Below are positions 42,554 to 51,137 of a stretch of 64,000 bases of DNA, in pieces (the stretch's first letter is position 1; each line of letters begins with the position of its first letter). A program made the position numbers and the translations under genes. The DNA comes from CAYYFX01 sp046330135 (GTDB lineage: Bacteria; ARS69). Where the stretch lies: NCBI GenBank assembly GCA_046330135.1, contig JAXLTI010000004.1:620001-684000 (forward strand), written 5' to 3'. The notes below the pieces were generated by a model, which was not told the DNA's origin, did no database searches, and worked only from the letters and a program-made list of their open reading frames with translations.

Positions 42554-44425
42554 ATGATTCCCCGATGCACGTTCCTCCACGTGACCTGCGGGCTGATGCT
42601 CCTCGCCGCTCCGCCCGTTCCCCGTCCGGCGCTGGCGGCCGTGACCGTGACGGCGGCGGCTCGCGACAGCCTGGCGAGCCCGGACGGCAACGGCCGATTC
42701 AGCGGCTACTCGGAATACGGCGAGCCCTGCATCAACGACTTCGGCCAGGTCGCCTTCACCGCCCGGCTCACCGGAACCGCGCTCGGCTCCTCCGACAACG
42801 ACGTCCTCGTGCGCGTGTCGCCCGGGGGTCTCGTCCAGCTGCTCGCGAGGCAGGGCAGCGCTATTCCGGACGGCCCCGGCTTCTGGGGCGATCTCCAGCA
42901 GATCACTCGCCAGTACGCGATGAACGACTCCGGACGCGTCGCGTTCAATGCACCGCTCACGGGCACGTCCGGCGGCCCGTCGAACGACCGCGGCATCTAC
43001 AGCGCGAGCGATCCCGGCGCCTACTGGATCCACGTCCGCAAGGGGGACATCGCGCCCTTCACCACGTTGCCGTTCAACGCCCTGCTGACCCCGCAGATCA
43101 ACGACCAGCCGGGCGCGGCCGTGGCGTTCTACGCGAGCATCGGCACGACGTCCATTCCCGGCGTGGCTTACGTGTCGCGTTACGGCGTTCTCTATCCCGT
43201 GGCCTACACCACGCAGCCCGCGCCGGACGAGACCGACGGCGACGGCATCAACGGCACGATCGGCCCGTTCCCCGACAACAGCAGCGATCCTCCCTCGCTC
43301 CGCAAGAACGCCGCGGAGGTCGCGCTCTACGCGCACTGCTGGGGGACCACGAGCCCCCCGCTCGACGACGACGGGATCTTCCGCGCGACCGCCGGCGGCT
43401 CGCTCGCGGACTGCGCGCGCGGCCACCAGCCGGCGCCGGGCGGCGGCACGTACCAGGAGTTCAACTCGCCGGTCTACAACGCGAACGGCATCGCGGCGTT
43501 CCAGGCCTATCTCAACCCGGTGCCCTCGGCCGGAGAGATCCTCGCGCTGGACTGGCCGATGGGCGGCGATCTCATCGCCTTCAGCGGCGAAGCCGCGGCC
43601 GACGGCAACGGGCGCTTCGCGAGCTTCGATTTCCCGTCGCTGAACAACCACGAGGCGGTGGCGTTCCGCGTCGCGCTCACCGGGACGGCGGGCGGCGGCC
43701 TCGACGACGTGGCGGTCTATCGGAGTGCGGTCGGTCGCCTGCCGATCCCACCGCTCGAGGATCAGATCGCTCGCGAAGGGCAGGCTCCGCCCGAGGGCAA
43801 CGGCACGTTCGCCGATTTCGGCACGTTCCCGGCGATCAACGACTCCGGCCAGGTTCTCTTCACCGCCACGTTGCGCGGCACCGCCGGCGGCTCGACCGAC
43901 GACCACGGCATCTACCTGTGGGATCCGGCCGCCGGGGTCACGAAGCTCCTGCGCGAGGGCGACTCGATCGACGGCCGCACCGTGCTGGCGTTCTCGACGA
44001 TGACCGAGCGCGATCACGGCGGGTTCCGGTCCCTGAACAACCGCGGGGAGGCGGTGGCGCGGGTGGACTGCTCCGGCGTCGGCCGCGACGGCGTCTACGT
44101 GCTGGGCTTCACGTCGGGGGCCACCGCGGTCCGGGAGCGCACGAGCGAGCCGTTCGCGCTGCGGATCGCGCCGAACCCGGCACGGCGCGACGCGGTCACC
44201 GTGTCCTGGACGCGCGGCGCCCCCGCGCGGGACCTGCGCGTGGAGGTCGTGGACGTTCTGGGGCGTCGAGTGCGCCTGCTCCGCGAGGGCCCCGCGTCCA
44301 GCGAGGGCAGTGTCCGCTGGGACCTCCGCGATGCCGCGGGCCGGGTGACGGGGAGCGGGCTCTACTTCGTGCGCGTGATCGCGCCCGAGGGCGTGGCCTC
44401 GCGCCGCGTCGTGCGCTTGAACTGA
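42554..44425 (+). CDS. Secreted repeat protein with FlgD-like C-terminal module
   Basis: 623 residues. Signal peptide about 1-28 (HVTCGLMLLAAPPVPRPALA). About seven degenerate repeats follow, each with a D/PxGNGxF..F core, an IND-G-VAF-A-L-GTxGG strand pair and a GIY/GIF turn, for example INDFGQVAFTARLTGT, MNDSGRVAFNAPLTGT and INDSGQVLFTATLRGT. This pattern is found in choice-of-anchor surface proteins of the DUF7453 kind (name from memory). The last 85 residues are the FlgD-like module (IAPNPARRDAV, WDLRDAAGR, SGLYFVRV). The ATG follows GGAGG by 8 bases. Divergent from the SARP-type regulator, which may control it. Confidence 0.8.
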   Translation: MIPRCTFLHVTCGLMLLAAPPVPRPALAAVTVTAAARDSLASPDGNGRFSGYSEYGEPCINDFGQVAFTARLTGTALGSSDNDVLVRVSPGGLVQLLARQGSAIPDGPGFWGDLQQITRQYAMNDSGRVAFNAPLTGTSGGPSNDRGIYSASDPGAYWIHVRKGDIAPFTTLPFNALLTPQINDQPGAAVAFYASIGTTSIPGVAYVSRYGVLYPVAYTTQPAPDETDGDGINGTIGPFPDNSSDPPSLRKNAAEVALYAHCWGTTSPPLDDDGIFRATAGGSLADCARGHQPAPGGGTYQEFNSPVYNANGIAAFQAYLNPVPSAGEILALDWPMGGDLIAFSGEAAADGNGRFASFDFPSLNNHEAVAFRVALTGTAGGGLDDVAVYRSAVGRLPIPPLEDQIAREGQAPPEGNGTFADFGTFPAINDSGQVLFTATLRGTAGGSTDDHGIYLWDPAAGVTKLLREGDSIDGRTVLAFSTMTERDHGGFRSLNNRGEAVARVDCSGVGRDGVYVLGFTSGATAVRERTSEPFALRIAPNPARRDAVTVSWTRGAPARDLRVEVVDVLGRRVRLLREGPASSEGSVRWDLRDAAGRVTGSGLYFVRVIAPEGVASRRVVRLN

Positions 44426-44630
44426 GGAGGGAGCCGCCCGCAGGCCGGTCCCGAAAGAAACCGGCCCACGCACCCCTTTCGCGCGGCGCGTCCCTGCGTT
44501 ATCGTTGGCGCATCGGTCCGCGGCGCTCCGGCAGCGGGGCATCGCGGCGGCCTTCAGGGGTCTGGGCGGCTCCGGGGCCGGGCGGGTTGGGTCCTGCCGA
44601 ACTGAGGCACGCCCGGAAGGAGGTGATCCA

Positions 44631-44672
44631 GTGGGTAGTCAATGCGGCTTGGTGGAGGTGGCGGCCCCGTAG
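44631..44672 (+). CDS. Possible 13-residue leader peptide
   Basis: GTG at 44631 lies 7 bases after the AAGGAGG core, an ideal spacing. The frame encodes VGSQCGLVEVAAP and stops at TAG 44670-44672, inside the first alternative hairpin. A competing frame over the same bases contains Trp codons at 44632, 44650, 44653 and 44659. Translation is plausible from the ribosome site but unproven. Confidence 0.35.
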   Translation: MGSQCGLVEVAAP

Positions 44673-44746
44673 GGGAGTCTCCCCAGCGCGTGGCGCTCGC
44701 GGGATGACCCCGTTCTCGGGGTACCCAACGCCACTGATATCAACCA

Positions 44747-44784
44747 GGAAGGCCCCGGTGCGCTCGTCGCGCCGGGGTCTTCTT
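44747..44784. terminator. Long intrinsic terminator-like stem
   Basis: An A-rich 5' arm continuing into CCCCGGTGCG pairs with CGCGCCGGGG followed by TCTTCTT. This gives about 16 pairs (two or three G-T wobbles) around a CTCGT loop. It lies between the plus-strand secreted protein or RNA and the convergent hydrolase, and could work in both directions. Confidence 0.65.
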
Positions 44785-44895
44785 CGTTCCGGGCTTCCTG
44801 CTCGACGGGGCTTCCTGCCGATCGGGCTTCCGGTTCGTTCCGGGCTCCCTGCTCGTCCCGGCATCCTGCGGGTGGGGCTTCCGGTTCGTCAGGAC
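44785..44895. repeat. Degenerate tandem repeat at the 3' end of the hydrolase gene
   Basis: Irregular copies of a GGGCTTCCTGCTCG / GGGCTTCCGGTTCGT unit, about 16-24 bp each, run six times. On the minus strand they would read as NRKP / SREPG / SSRKPG repeats beyond the hydrolase stop codon, so they are probably untranslated. Confidence 0.6.
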
Positions 44896-46301
44896 TTCAT
44901 GCGGCGAAACGCGTCCTTCACCGGCGCGAGAGCGGGCTGCGTCACGGCCGGGTCGCGATTGGTCAGGACGATCAGCACGAGGTCTCCCTCGTGCTCCCAC
45001 TCGGAGGCGATTCCGGGCGCGCCGCCCGCGAAGCCGAAGCCGAGCTTTCCCCCCGCGGCTCGAGGACCCTCGCACACCCAGGAGACCCAGACGGGCGAGC
45101 AGAGGCGCCCGCTCACCAGCGCCTGATCGAAGGCCAGCAGATCGTCCACGGTCGAGTAGCTGCCTCCAGCCGCGCTCCCGCGCGCGGGACGCGAGGCGGC
45201 GTTGTCCGTCTCCTCGCCGCTCTCGGGGCCTTGCCGCATGTAGCCGCGCGCGACGCCCGGCGTGCCGTCCCCTTCGACGAGAGCCCCCGTGGCCTTCATC
45301 CCCGCGGGCTCGTAGACGTTCTTCGCGAGGTAGTCGTAGTAGTCCATGCCCGACGCCTTCTCGACGACCTCGCCGAGCAGCACGTAACCGCCGTTCGAGT
45401 AGCGCTCGTCGGTTCCGGGGGTGAACCAGAGCGGCTGGCCGCGAATGAGTTGCAGGTAGTCGTGGTTGTGACGCAGCTTCGAGTGATCCATCGACTCGTA
45501 GAGCTCGTTGAACACGTCGCCCACGCCGGAGCGGTGCGCGGCGAGCATGTCGATCGTGATCTCGTCGGCGTGCGGGAAGTCCGGCAGGTACTTCGAGAGA
45601 TGGTCGTCGAGCGCGAGCTTGCGCTGCGCGACGAGCTGCGCGATGGCGACCCGCGTGGGGATCTTCCCGATCGACGCGATGTTGAAGCGGGTCTCCGGCG
45701 TGATCGGGGTCTTCTTCTCCCGATCCGCCAGGCCCCACGCCGCACGCATCAGGGTCTTCCCGCCGCGCGCGAGGAGCACCGCTCCCGAGAACTTCCCGCT
45801 CGCCGCGCTCTCGTCGAGCTGCTTGCGGATCTCGCGGACCGCGTCGTCGTCCGAGAGAGGCGGGCCCGCCGGCGCCGCGGGACCGCCGCCTTTCCCGCCG
45901 ACCTGAAAGCCGAGGGTGATCGTCTTGATGAGATGCGGCGGCGCCTCCTCCGCTTCGACGGTCAGCGTGGGCTCGTCGCCGCTGCCGGCCTTCGCGAGCA
46001 CGCGCATGTGCGTGGGCGTCGACTCGAGCACCTCGACGGGCGTCAGGCTCTGCATCCGGGCGACCATGTTCCGACGACCCGCGACCCGCGCGTCCACCGA
46101 CGCCTCCGAGAGGGCCACCTGCGAGAGGTTCGCCTTGAGGAAGGCGCGCGCATCGTCCTCGCTGCCGGCGAACTGCACGAACCACGCCTGCACTCGCCGC
46201 GACAGGTCCGTGTCGGGCCACTTCAGCTCGCTCCGTGCGACCCCGACCGGTCCGGCCAGCCACGCGACCAACAGCCCCAGCGCCCAGCGACGTGCGTTCA
46301 C
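44889..46301 (-). CDS. Exported serine hydrolase (beta-lactamase / class C family)
   Basis: 470 residues. Signal peptide about 1-23. Residues 25-135 form an extra N-terminal domain (RVQAWFVQFAGSEDDARAFLKANL and LIKTITLGF) that provides a small cystatin-like extension. The catalytic domain has the S-x-x-K motif at Ser210-Lys213 (NIASIGK), Tyr301-Ser-Asn (RYSNGGYVLLGEV) and, near the end, WEHEGDLVLIVLTNRD. Periplasmic or extracellular; likely an esterase, peptidase or D-aminopeptidase-like enzyme rather than a resistance beta-lactamase. The start is divergent from the dehydratase gene with 152 bases between. Confidence 0.88.
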   Translation of the reverse strand: MNARRWALGLLVAWLAGPVGVARSELKWPDTDLSRRVQAWFVQFAGSEDDARAFLKANLSQVALSEASVDARVAGRRNMVARMQSLTPVEVLESTPTHMRVLAKAGSGDEPTLTVEAEEAPPHLIKTITLGFQVGGKGGGPAAPAGPPLSDDDAVREIRKQLDESAASGKFSGAVLLARGGKTLMRAAWGLADREKKTPITPETRFNIASIGKIPTRVAIAQLVAQRKLALDDHLSKYLPDFPHADEITIDMLAAHRSGVGDVFNELYESMDHSKLRHNHDYLQLIRGQPLWFTPGTDERYSNGGYVLLGEVVEKASGMDYYDYLAKNVYEPAGMKATGALVEGDGTPGVARGYMRQGPESGEETDNAASRPARGSAAGGSYSTVDDLLAFDQALVSGRLCSPVWVSWVCEGPRAAGGKLGFGFAGGAPGIASEWEHEGDLVLIVLTNRDPAVTQPALAPVKDAFRRMKS

Positions 46302-46453
46302 GCGACCTTCCCTCCTTCTTCGGACGACGGGCGGATTCTCCCCCCCGGTGGAGACGCGCCGGACGAGGCTCCGCGTCGCGACAAACTCGCGTCCGGGACC
46401 GGCGCACCCCCGAGAGGCTACAATACCCGACCCGAGGGCCGGAGGTTCGAAAC

Positions 46454-47437
46454 GTGTCGACGTCCACGAGCGAGACCCGATACGCGGCGACGTTCGACGA
46501 CGTCCGCGAGGCGGCCCGGCGCATCGCGCCCTTCGTGCGGCGCACGCCGGTGGAGACCTGCGCCACCCTGGACGGTCTCGCCGGGCGCCGGCTCTACTTC
46601 AAGTGCGAGCACCTGCAGAGGGTCGGCGCTTTCAAGTTCCGTGGCGCCTGCAACGCGGTGATGAAGCTGCCGGACGACGTCGCGCGGCGAGGCGTGGCCA
46701 CGCACAGCTCCGGGAACCACGCGCAGGCGCTCGCCCTGGCCGCCCGGCTCCGCGGCATCGCGGCCACGATCGTGATGCCGAGCAACTCGCTCGCCGTGAA
46801 GCGGCGGGCGGTGGAGGGATACGGGGCGAAGGTCGTGGAGTGCGCGCCCACGCTGCCCGCCCGCGAGTCGACGGCGGCGCGCGTCGTGGCCGAGACGGGC
46901 GCCACCATGATCCCTCCCTACGACCACCCCGACGTGATCGCCGGGCAGGGCACCGCGGCCCTCGAGCTCCTCGCGCAGGTGGAGGACCTCGACGCGATCG
47001 TCGCGCCGGTCGGGGGCGGCGGCTTGATCGCCGGAACGTGCGTGGCGGTGCTCGGCTCGCGGCTGCCCGTGCGGGTCTTCGCCGCGGAACCGAAGGGCGC
47101 CGACGATGCGGCGCGCTCGAAGGCGGAGGGGCGTCTCGTGCCCCAGACGGATCCGCGGACCCTCGCCGACGGGCTTCGCACCAGCCTCGGGGATCTCACG
47201 TGGCCCCTCGTCCGCGACCGCGTCGAAGCCGTCGTGACCGTCGAGGAGGAGGAGATCGTCCGCGCGATGCGCCTCGCCTGGGAGCGGGCGAAGCTCCTCA
47301 TCGAGCCCACGTCCGCCGTCGCGCTGGCGGCCGTCCTGACGGAGCGATTCCGCGGGATCCCCGGGCTCGAGCGGGTCGGGATCATCCTCACCGGGGGCAA
47401 CGCCGACCTGGATGCTCTCCCCTGGGCGTCGCGGTGA
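46454..47437 (+). CDS. Threonine/serine dehydratase-like PLP enzyme
   Basis: 327 residues from a GTG with GGAGG 8 bases upstream. The PLP-binding Lys61 lies in GAFKFRGA; the cofactor loops are SSGNHAQALALAA and GGGGLIAG, and the end has IILTGGNADLDAL. The fold-type II enzymes of this length without a C-terminal ACT domain include catabolic threonine dehydratase, serine racemase and threo-3-hydroxyaspartate dehydratase. I cannot separate these by sequence alone. Cytoplasmic. No obvious operon partner; a hairpin follows. Confidence 0.88.
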   Translation: MSTSTSETRYAATFDDVREAARRIAPFVRRTPVETCATLDGLAGRRLYFKCEHLQRVGAFKFRGACNAVMKLPDDVARRGVATHSSGNHAQALALAARLRGIAATIVMPSNSLAVKRRAVEGYGAKVVECAPTLPARESTAARVVAETGATMIPPYDHPDVIAGQGTAALELLAQVEDLDAIVAPVGGGGLIAGTCVAVLGSRLPVRVFAAEPKGADDAARSKAEGRLVPQTDPRTLADGLRTSLGDLTWPLVRDRVEAVVTVEEEEIVRAMRLAWERAKLLIEPTSAVALAAVLTERFRGIPGLERVGIILTGGNADLDALPWASR

Positions 47438-47634
47438 AGCCGCGTCCCCCCGGGGCGCCGCGGGGAGGCCCGGCCCGCCGGCGTCGCCGGCGCACCTGGG
47501 CGCCGCCCGGATCTCTGCGCCCGGCGTCGCCCGTCCCCCGGCGGAGCCCGTCGGTCCCATTGCCGAAACAGCCCTTGCAGTGCATTCGTTCTACGTTTCG
47601 GAGGCCGGAAAGGACCGGGCTCCCTTGCGCAGAT

Positions 47635-47669
47635 CCCCCGGCGGGCGTTCCGGACGCCCGTCGCGGGGG
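47635..47669. terminator. Hairpin between dehydratase and DUF3857 genes
   Basis: Outer arms CCCCC (47635-47639) and GGGGG (47665-47669) flank a perfect 7-bp inner stem, CGGGCGT with ACGCCCG, loop TCCGG. It ends 34 bases before the next start codon. It may terminate the dehydratase transcript; only a short GTTGT follows. Confidence 0.45.
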
Positions 47670-47703
47670 TTGTCGGCTGTCCCCCCGGAGAAGGAGGGTC
47701 GCG

Positions 47704-49698
47704 ATGAGGCCTTCATCTCTCTACTGGGCCGCGTTCCTGCTCCTCGCCGCGCCGCTGACGTCGCAGGCGGTGGAATGGCCTTGGGGTGAGATTCCCCGGG
47801 AAGAGCTGTTCTCGACGTACTTCGCGGAGTGCCCGAAGGCCGACGCCATCGTGCTGCTCGATCACGGCACCGTGCGCGTGGACGCGAAGTTCCATCTCAA
47901 GGCGCACCGCCACGTCCGGACGAAGATCCTGACGGACGCCGGCCTGGACCGCGCGATCGTGCGGATTCCTCTCGAGGCGGGGGAGGAGATCAAGGACTTC
48001 CGCGGCCACACCATCGTGCCGCCCGGGAACGAGTTCAAGGTCGAGAAGGCGCAGATGAAGGACGAGCCGGACGGCGCGAGTCGCGTGATCACGATCGCGT
48101 TTCCGGCGGCCCAGAAAGGCGCGGTGCTCGAGTGGGAGTACGACGTGCGCTCGGAGCAGATCAGCCGCATCGAGCCGTGGTCCTTCCAGGGCCGGGACTT
48201 CGCGCGGGTGAGTCGCTTCGAGCTGCAGACCACACCCGGTCTCACCTACGACGCCGTCTTCCGATGGTCTCCCGGGATGCCGCCCGCGGCCGTGGTGGCC
48301 ACGATCAACGACCCGGACGATCCCCACAAGCAGATCTCCCAGTCCACGTGGGAGATGAAGAACCAGCCGCCGTTTTCCGCCCCCTCCTTCGTCTCGTTCC
48401 CCGAGGACTACCGGATCACGCTCTACGTGCAGCTGCTCGGTTACTCCGCCGAGCAGAAGGCGGAGGTGTACCGCGCCACCGTGGAGCGGCAGCTCTCGGA
48501 CGCGTCGTCCTCGTTCCGGAACTTCGGCGTGTCGCTTCCGTGGGAGGACATCGGCAAGGGCATCGGAGCCGTCACGGCCAAGCTGCTCGGCGACGCGTCC
48601 GGCGTGAGCGACTGGGCCGGAGCGGCGGCGTCGGCGGGCAGCGGTGAGCCGCTGGCCCGCGCCCTCTTCGCTCGGGTGAGGGACGGCCTCGGAACCGACG
48701 CGCCGAAGGCGGACGGCTCGATGGCGCCGCCCCGGCAAGTGGTGGCGGCGGGGCACGGGACCCCTTCGGAGAAGAACCTCGTGCTGCTGGGCTTGCTGAA
48801 GAGCCACTCGCTCACGGCAGACCCCGTGCTCGTGCGAAGCCGCCCGCTGGGTCCGTTCGTGCCGATGTGGCACGACCCGAGCCAGCTCGATCGGGTCGTC
48901 GTCCGTCTGACGCTGGACGGCCGCACGCTCTGGCTGGACGCGGCGCCCCAGAGCTCGTTCGGAACGCTCCCGCCGGAGTCCCGCGCGGCGAAGGGGCTTC
49001 TCGCGCGCGAGGACGGCGGCTCACTGGTGGACATCACGGCGGCGGCGCCGCAGACGTCGCGGAACGTGGCCACATCGGCCACGCTCGACGATCGGGGGAC
49101 GCTCGCCGCCCGCTCCACTCTCGTGCTCGGCGGGGATCGCGCGCTCGAGGCCCGACGCGCGCTGGCGAAGGACGGGGACGCCGCGTTCGTCGCCGGGATG
49201 CTCCGTGCGCGCTTCGGCGACGCGGTGGCGGTGGACTCCGTGAAGGTCGGGGGGATGGCGCAGCCGGACAGCGCGCTCACCATCGAGGCGGCCTATCACG
49301 TCGCGGCGTACGCGCGCGGACAGGGGGACCGGTTGCAGTGCAAGGCGCCGTTCCTCGAGACGATCACCGCGAACCCGCTCCCGGAGGGGGAGCGGAAGGT
49401 CCCGGTGGAGCTGCCGTTCGCCGGGATCTCGCGCGAGGAAGTCACCCTCCAGTTGCCCTCGGGCATCCTGGTGGAGACGTGCCCGCCCGGCGGGAGCGCT
49501 CGCGCGGGAGACGTCACGCTCAAGACCACGCACGCCACGAGCGCCGGCAGCCTCACCTCCACCCGGGAGCTGCGTGTCCAGGATCGGCGGATCGGGAGCG
49601 AGGATCTCAGCGGTCTCCGCACGTTCTTCACGGCGGCGCAGGCGGCGGACGAGGCCGCGTACGCGGTGCGGCGCCAGCTGATGAGGGCGACGGGGTAG
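47704..49698 (+). CDS. Exported DUF3857-domain protein
   Basis: 664 residues. Signal peptide about 1-21. The DUF3857 domain occupies about 25-230 (DAIVLLDHGTVRVDAKFHLKAHRHVRTKILTDAGLDRAIVRIPLE, ISRIEPWSFQGRDFARVSRFELQT). A transglutaminase-like middle follows (about 290-440), but the Cys-His-Asp triad is not evident: where Cys is expected the sequence reads GTPSEKNLVLLGLLKSHSLTADPVLVRSR. The C-terminal part is beta-rich. Without the Cys it is probably a non-catalytic relative. The start ATG follows GGAGGG. Likely periplasmic. It stands alone. Confidence 0.78.
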   Translation: MRPSSLYWAAFLLLAAPLTSQAVEWPWGEIPREELFSTYFAECPKADAIVLLDHGTVRVDAKFHLKAHRHVRTKILTDAGLDRAIVRIPLEAGEEIKDFRGHTIVPPGNEFKVEKAQMKDEPDGASRVITIAFPAAQKGAVLEWEYDVRSEQISRIEPWSFQGRDFARVSRFELQTTPGLTYDAVFRWSPGMPPAAVVATINDPDDPHKQISQSTWEMKNQPPFSAPSFVSFPEDYRITLYVQLLGYSAEQKAEVYRATVERQLSDASSSFRNFGVSLPWEDIGKGIGAVTAKLLGDASGVSDWAGAAASAGSGEPLARALFARVRDGLGTDAPKADGSMAPPRQVVAAGHGTPSEKNLVLLGLLKSHSLTADPVLVRSRPLGPFVPMWHDPSQLDRVVVRLTLDGRTLWLDAAPQSSFGTLPPESRAAKGLLAREDGGSLVDITAAAPQTSRNVATSATLDDRGTLAARSTLVLGGDRALEARRALAKDGDAAFVAGMLRARFGDAVAVDSVKVGGMAQPDSALTIEAAYHVAAYARGQGDRLQCKAPFLETITANPLPEGERKVPVELPFAGISREEVTLQLPSGILVETCPPGGSARAGDVTLKTTHATSAGSLTSTRELRVQDRRIGSEDLSGLRTFFTAAQAADEAAYAVRRQLMRATG

Positions 49699-49831
49699 AC
49701 GACGTCAGCCGCCGCCGCAGGTTGACGGGGCAGAGGGACGCCGGCCCGACATCGGCGGGAGGCGGGCGCGCGGGATGGCGCAGCGCCTCCGGGCCGCCGC
49801 CCTCGCCCCTTGCTATACTCCGCGCCCGCTC

Positions 49832-50149
49832 ATGGAGAACTTCTTCCGCGATCTTCCGGTCCCGGGGCCCGACGAGTCCGTCGAGGTCCTGGCGAGCGCT
49901 CCGGGCTTCCGGATCGAGCGCATCGTCTCCCGCGGCCATCACTCGCCGGAGGGCTTCTGGTACGACCAGAGCGACGACGAGTGGGTGCTGCTCCTCGCCG
50001 GCGCGGCGGCCGTCGCCTTCGACAACGGGCGCATGGTCGCGCTCGCGCCCGGGGATTGGCTCGAGCTGCCGGCGCACGTGCGGCACCGCGTCGCGTGGAC
50101 CGACCCCTCCACGGACACGATCTGGCTGGCGGTTTACCGCCGCGCCTGA
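49832..50149 (+). CDS. Small cupin-domain protein
   Basis: 105 residues forming a single cupin barrel. SRGHHSPEGFWYDQSDDEWVLLLAGAAAV is cupin motif 1 with two His and Glu as metal ligands, and LAPGDWLELPAHVRHRVAWTD is motif 2 with the third His. Such small proteins bind Fe, Mn or Zn and may be isomerases or dioxygenases; the substrate is unknown. It starts at the ATG at 49832, without a strong ribosome site. Cytoplasmic. Confidence 0.85.
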   Translation: MENFFRDLPVPGPDESVEVLASAPGFRIERIVSRGHHSPEGFWYDQSDDEWVLLLAGAAAVAFDNGRMVALAPGDWLELPAHVRHRVAWTDPSTDTIWLAVYRRA

Positions 50150-50266
50150 GCTTCGCGCGGTTGCCCCTTCACCGTCGCGATGGCATGATCCGCCATCACT
50201 TCTCGGAGTCCGGCCCGCAACACCACGAGCCCGGACCCGCTTCGGACCCAAACGAGGGAGCCTCCC

Positions 50267-51004
50267 ATGCGCGCCGCACTGATTCCCACGATCCTCCTCG
50301 CCGTCGTGGCGGCGACGTCGCCCGCGCTCGCCCAGGACAAGATCGCCTACGCGAACATCCAGGCCATCATCTCGCTCATGCCCGAGACGAAGACCGCCGC
50401 GCAAGGCGTCGACTCGCTCGGCCGCCAGCTCGCCAAGGAGCTCGACGTGAAGCAGGCGTACGAGAAGCAGAAGTTGGAGGAGGCGCAGAAGGCCGCGCAG
50501 AAGGGCGCCACCGACGCGGACCTCGATCGCTACCGCAAGGACCTCAAGGCCCTGGACGACGAGATCCGCCAGAAGAGCGAGGACGCCGACTCGGCGATGG
50601 CGCGCCGCAAGGCCGACCTCATGGAGCCCGTGCTCCAGAAGCTGGAGGCCACGATCCGGGAGGTCGCGAAGGCCGACGGCTACACGTACGTCCTGAACTC
50701 CATCGACGGGCAAGGCAACTCGATCGTGCTCTACGGCCAGGACGACCGCGACATCACGAAGAAGATCCTCACGAAGCTGGGCATCCCGATTCCGAAGGGC
50801 GCCGAGTCGAAGGGCGCCGAGTCGAAGGGCGCACCGGGCGTGGGAGCGCCGAGTGCGGGAATGCCGGGCGCCGGAGTGCCGGGCGCCGGGACGCCGAAGG
50901 CCCCCGCCAAGGGCGGCGCGCCGAAGGCCGGCGGGGCGAAGCCGGACTCGGCGAAGACCCCCGCGCCGGCGCCGACGTCGCCCAAGGCCGGTCAGTCGAA
51001 GTGA
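50267..51004 (+). CDS. OmpH/Skp-family periplasmic chaperone with Ala/Pro/Gly-rich tail
   Basis: 245 residues. Signal peptide about 1-22 (LIPTILLAVVAATSPALA). The mature protein begins DKIAYANIQAIISLMPETK, the standard Skp N-terminal strand, followed by a long charged coiled-coil (about 45-125) and a closing VAKADGYTYVLNS strand. This is the jellyfish fold that shields unfolded outer membrane proteins. The last 80 residues are a low-complexity GAP/SKG tail absent from ordinary Skp. The ATG follows GAGGGAG. No bamA or lpx gene is adjacent, unlike the usual setting. Confidence 0.85.
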   Translation: MRAALIPTILLAVVAATSPALAQDKIAYANIQAIISLMPETKTAAQGVDSLGRQLAKELDVKQAYEKQKLEEAQKAAQKGATDADLDRYRKDLKALDDEIRQKSEDADSAMARRKADLMEPVLQKLEATIREVAKADGYTYVLNSIDGQGNSIVLYGQDDRDITKKILTKLGIPIPKGAESKGAESKGAPGVGAPSAGMPGAGVPGAGTPKAPAKGGAPKAGGAKPDSAKTPAPAPTSPKAGQSK

Positions 51005-51137
51005 GCGGAGCCCAGCGCCGGCAAGCCCGCCGCGGGCTCCGGCGCTGGCGACGCGACCGTCGACCGTGGTAAAGTAGGTTCTCCCGGCATCAGGTTCCTG
51101 CAGGCGTCGGAGAACCCCCTTCACGAGCGAAGTGACC

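Larger units (their letters stand above)
44617..44784 (+). ncRNA. Candidate structured RNA with small leader ORF, alternative hairpins and terminator
   Basis: Within the 463-base gap 44426-44888. AAGGAGGTGATCCA (44617-44630) is fully complementary to the conserved 3' end of 16S rRNA. CCCC 665-668, GGGG 672-675 and CCCC 681-684 (all +44000) can form either of two mutually exclusive hairpins. A nested three-part stem follows: 690-695 with 729-734, 701-703 with 724-726, and 707-712 with 717-722 (TTCT loop). A long terminator stem ends it at 44784. No gene follows on this strand for 1.7 kb. No known RNA family was recognised. It could be a trans-acting attenuator-derived RNA or an elaborate 3' UTR of the preceding gene. 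Confidence 0.5.

Noticed and set aside
42407..44542. Upstream extension of the MalT/SARP frame on the minus strand
   Set aside because: It lies antisense to the secreted repeat protein and has no recognisable motif; the ATG at 42406 starts the NTPase properly.
44600..44640. Possible 16S rRNA fragment on the minus strand (CTGGATCACCTCCTT)
   Set aside because: The match stops after 15 bases and the flanks do not resemble 16S; better explained as an extended ribosome-binding site on the plus strand.
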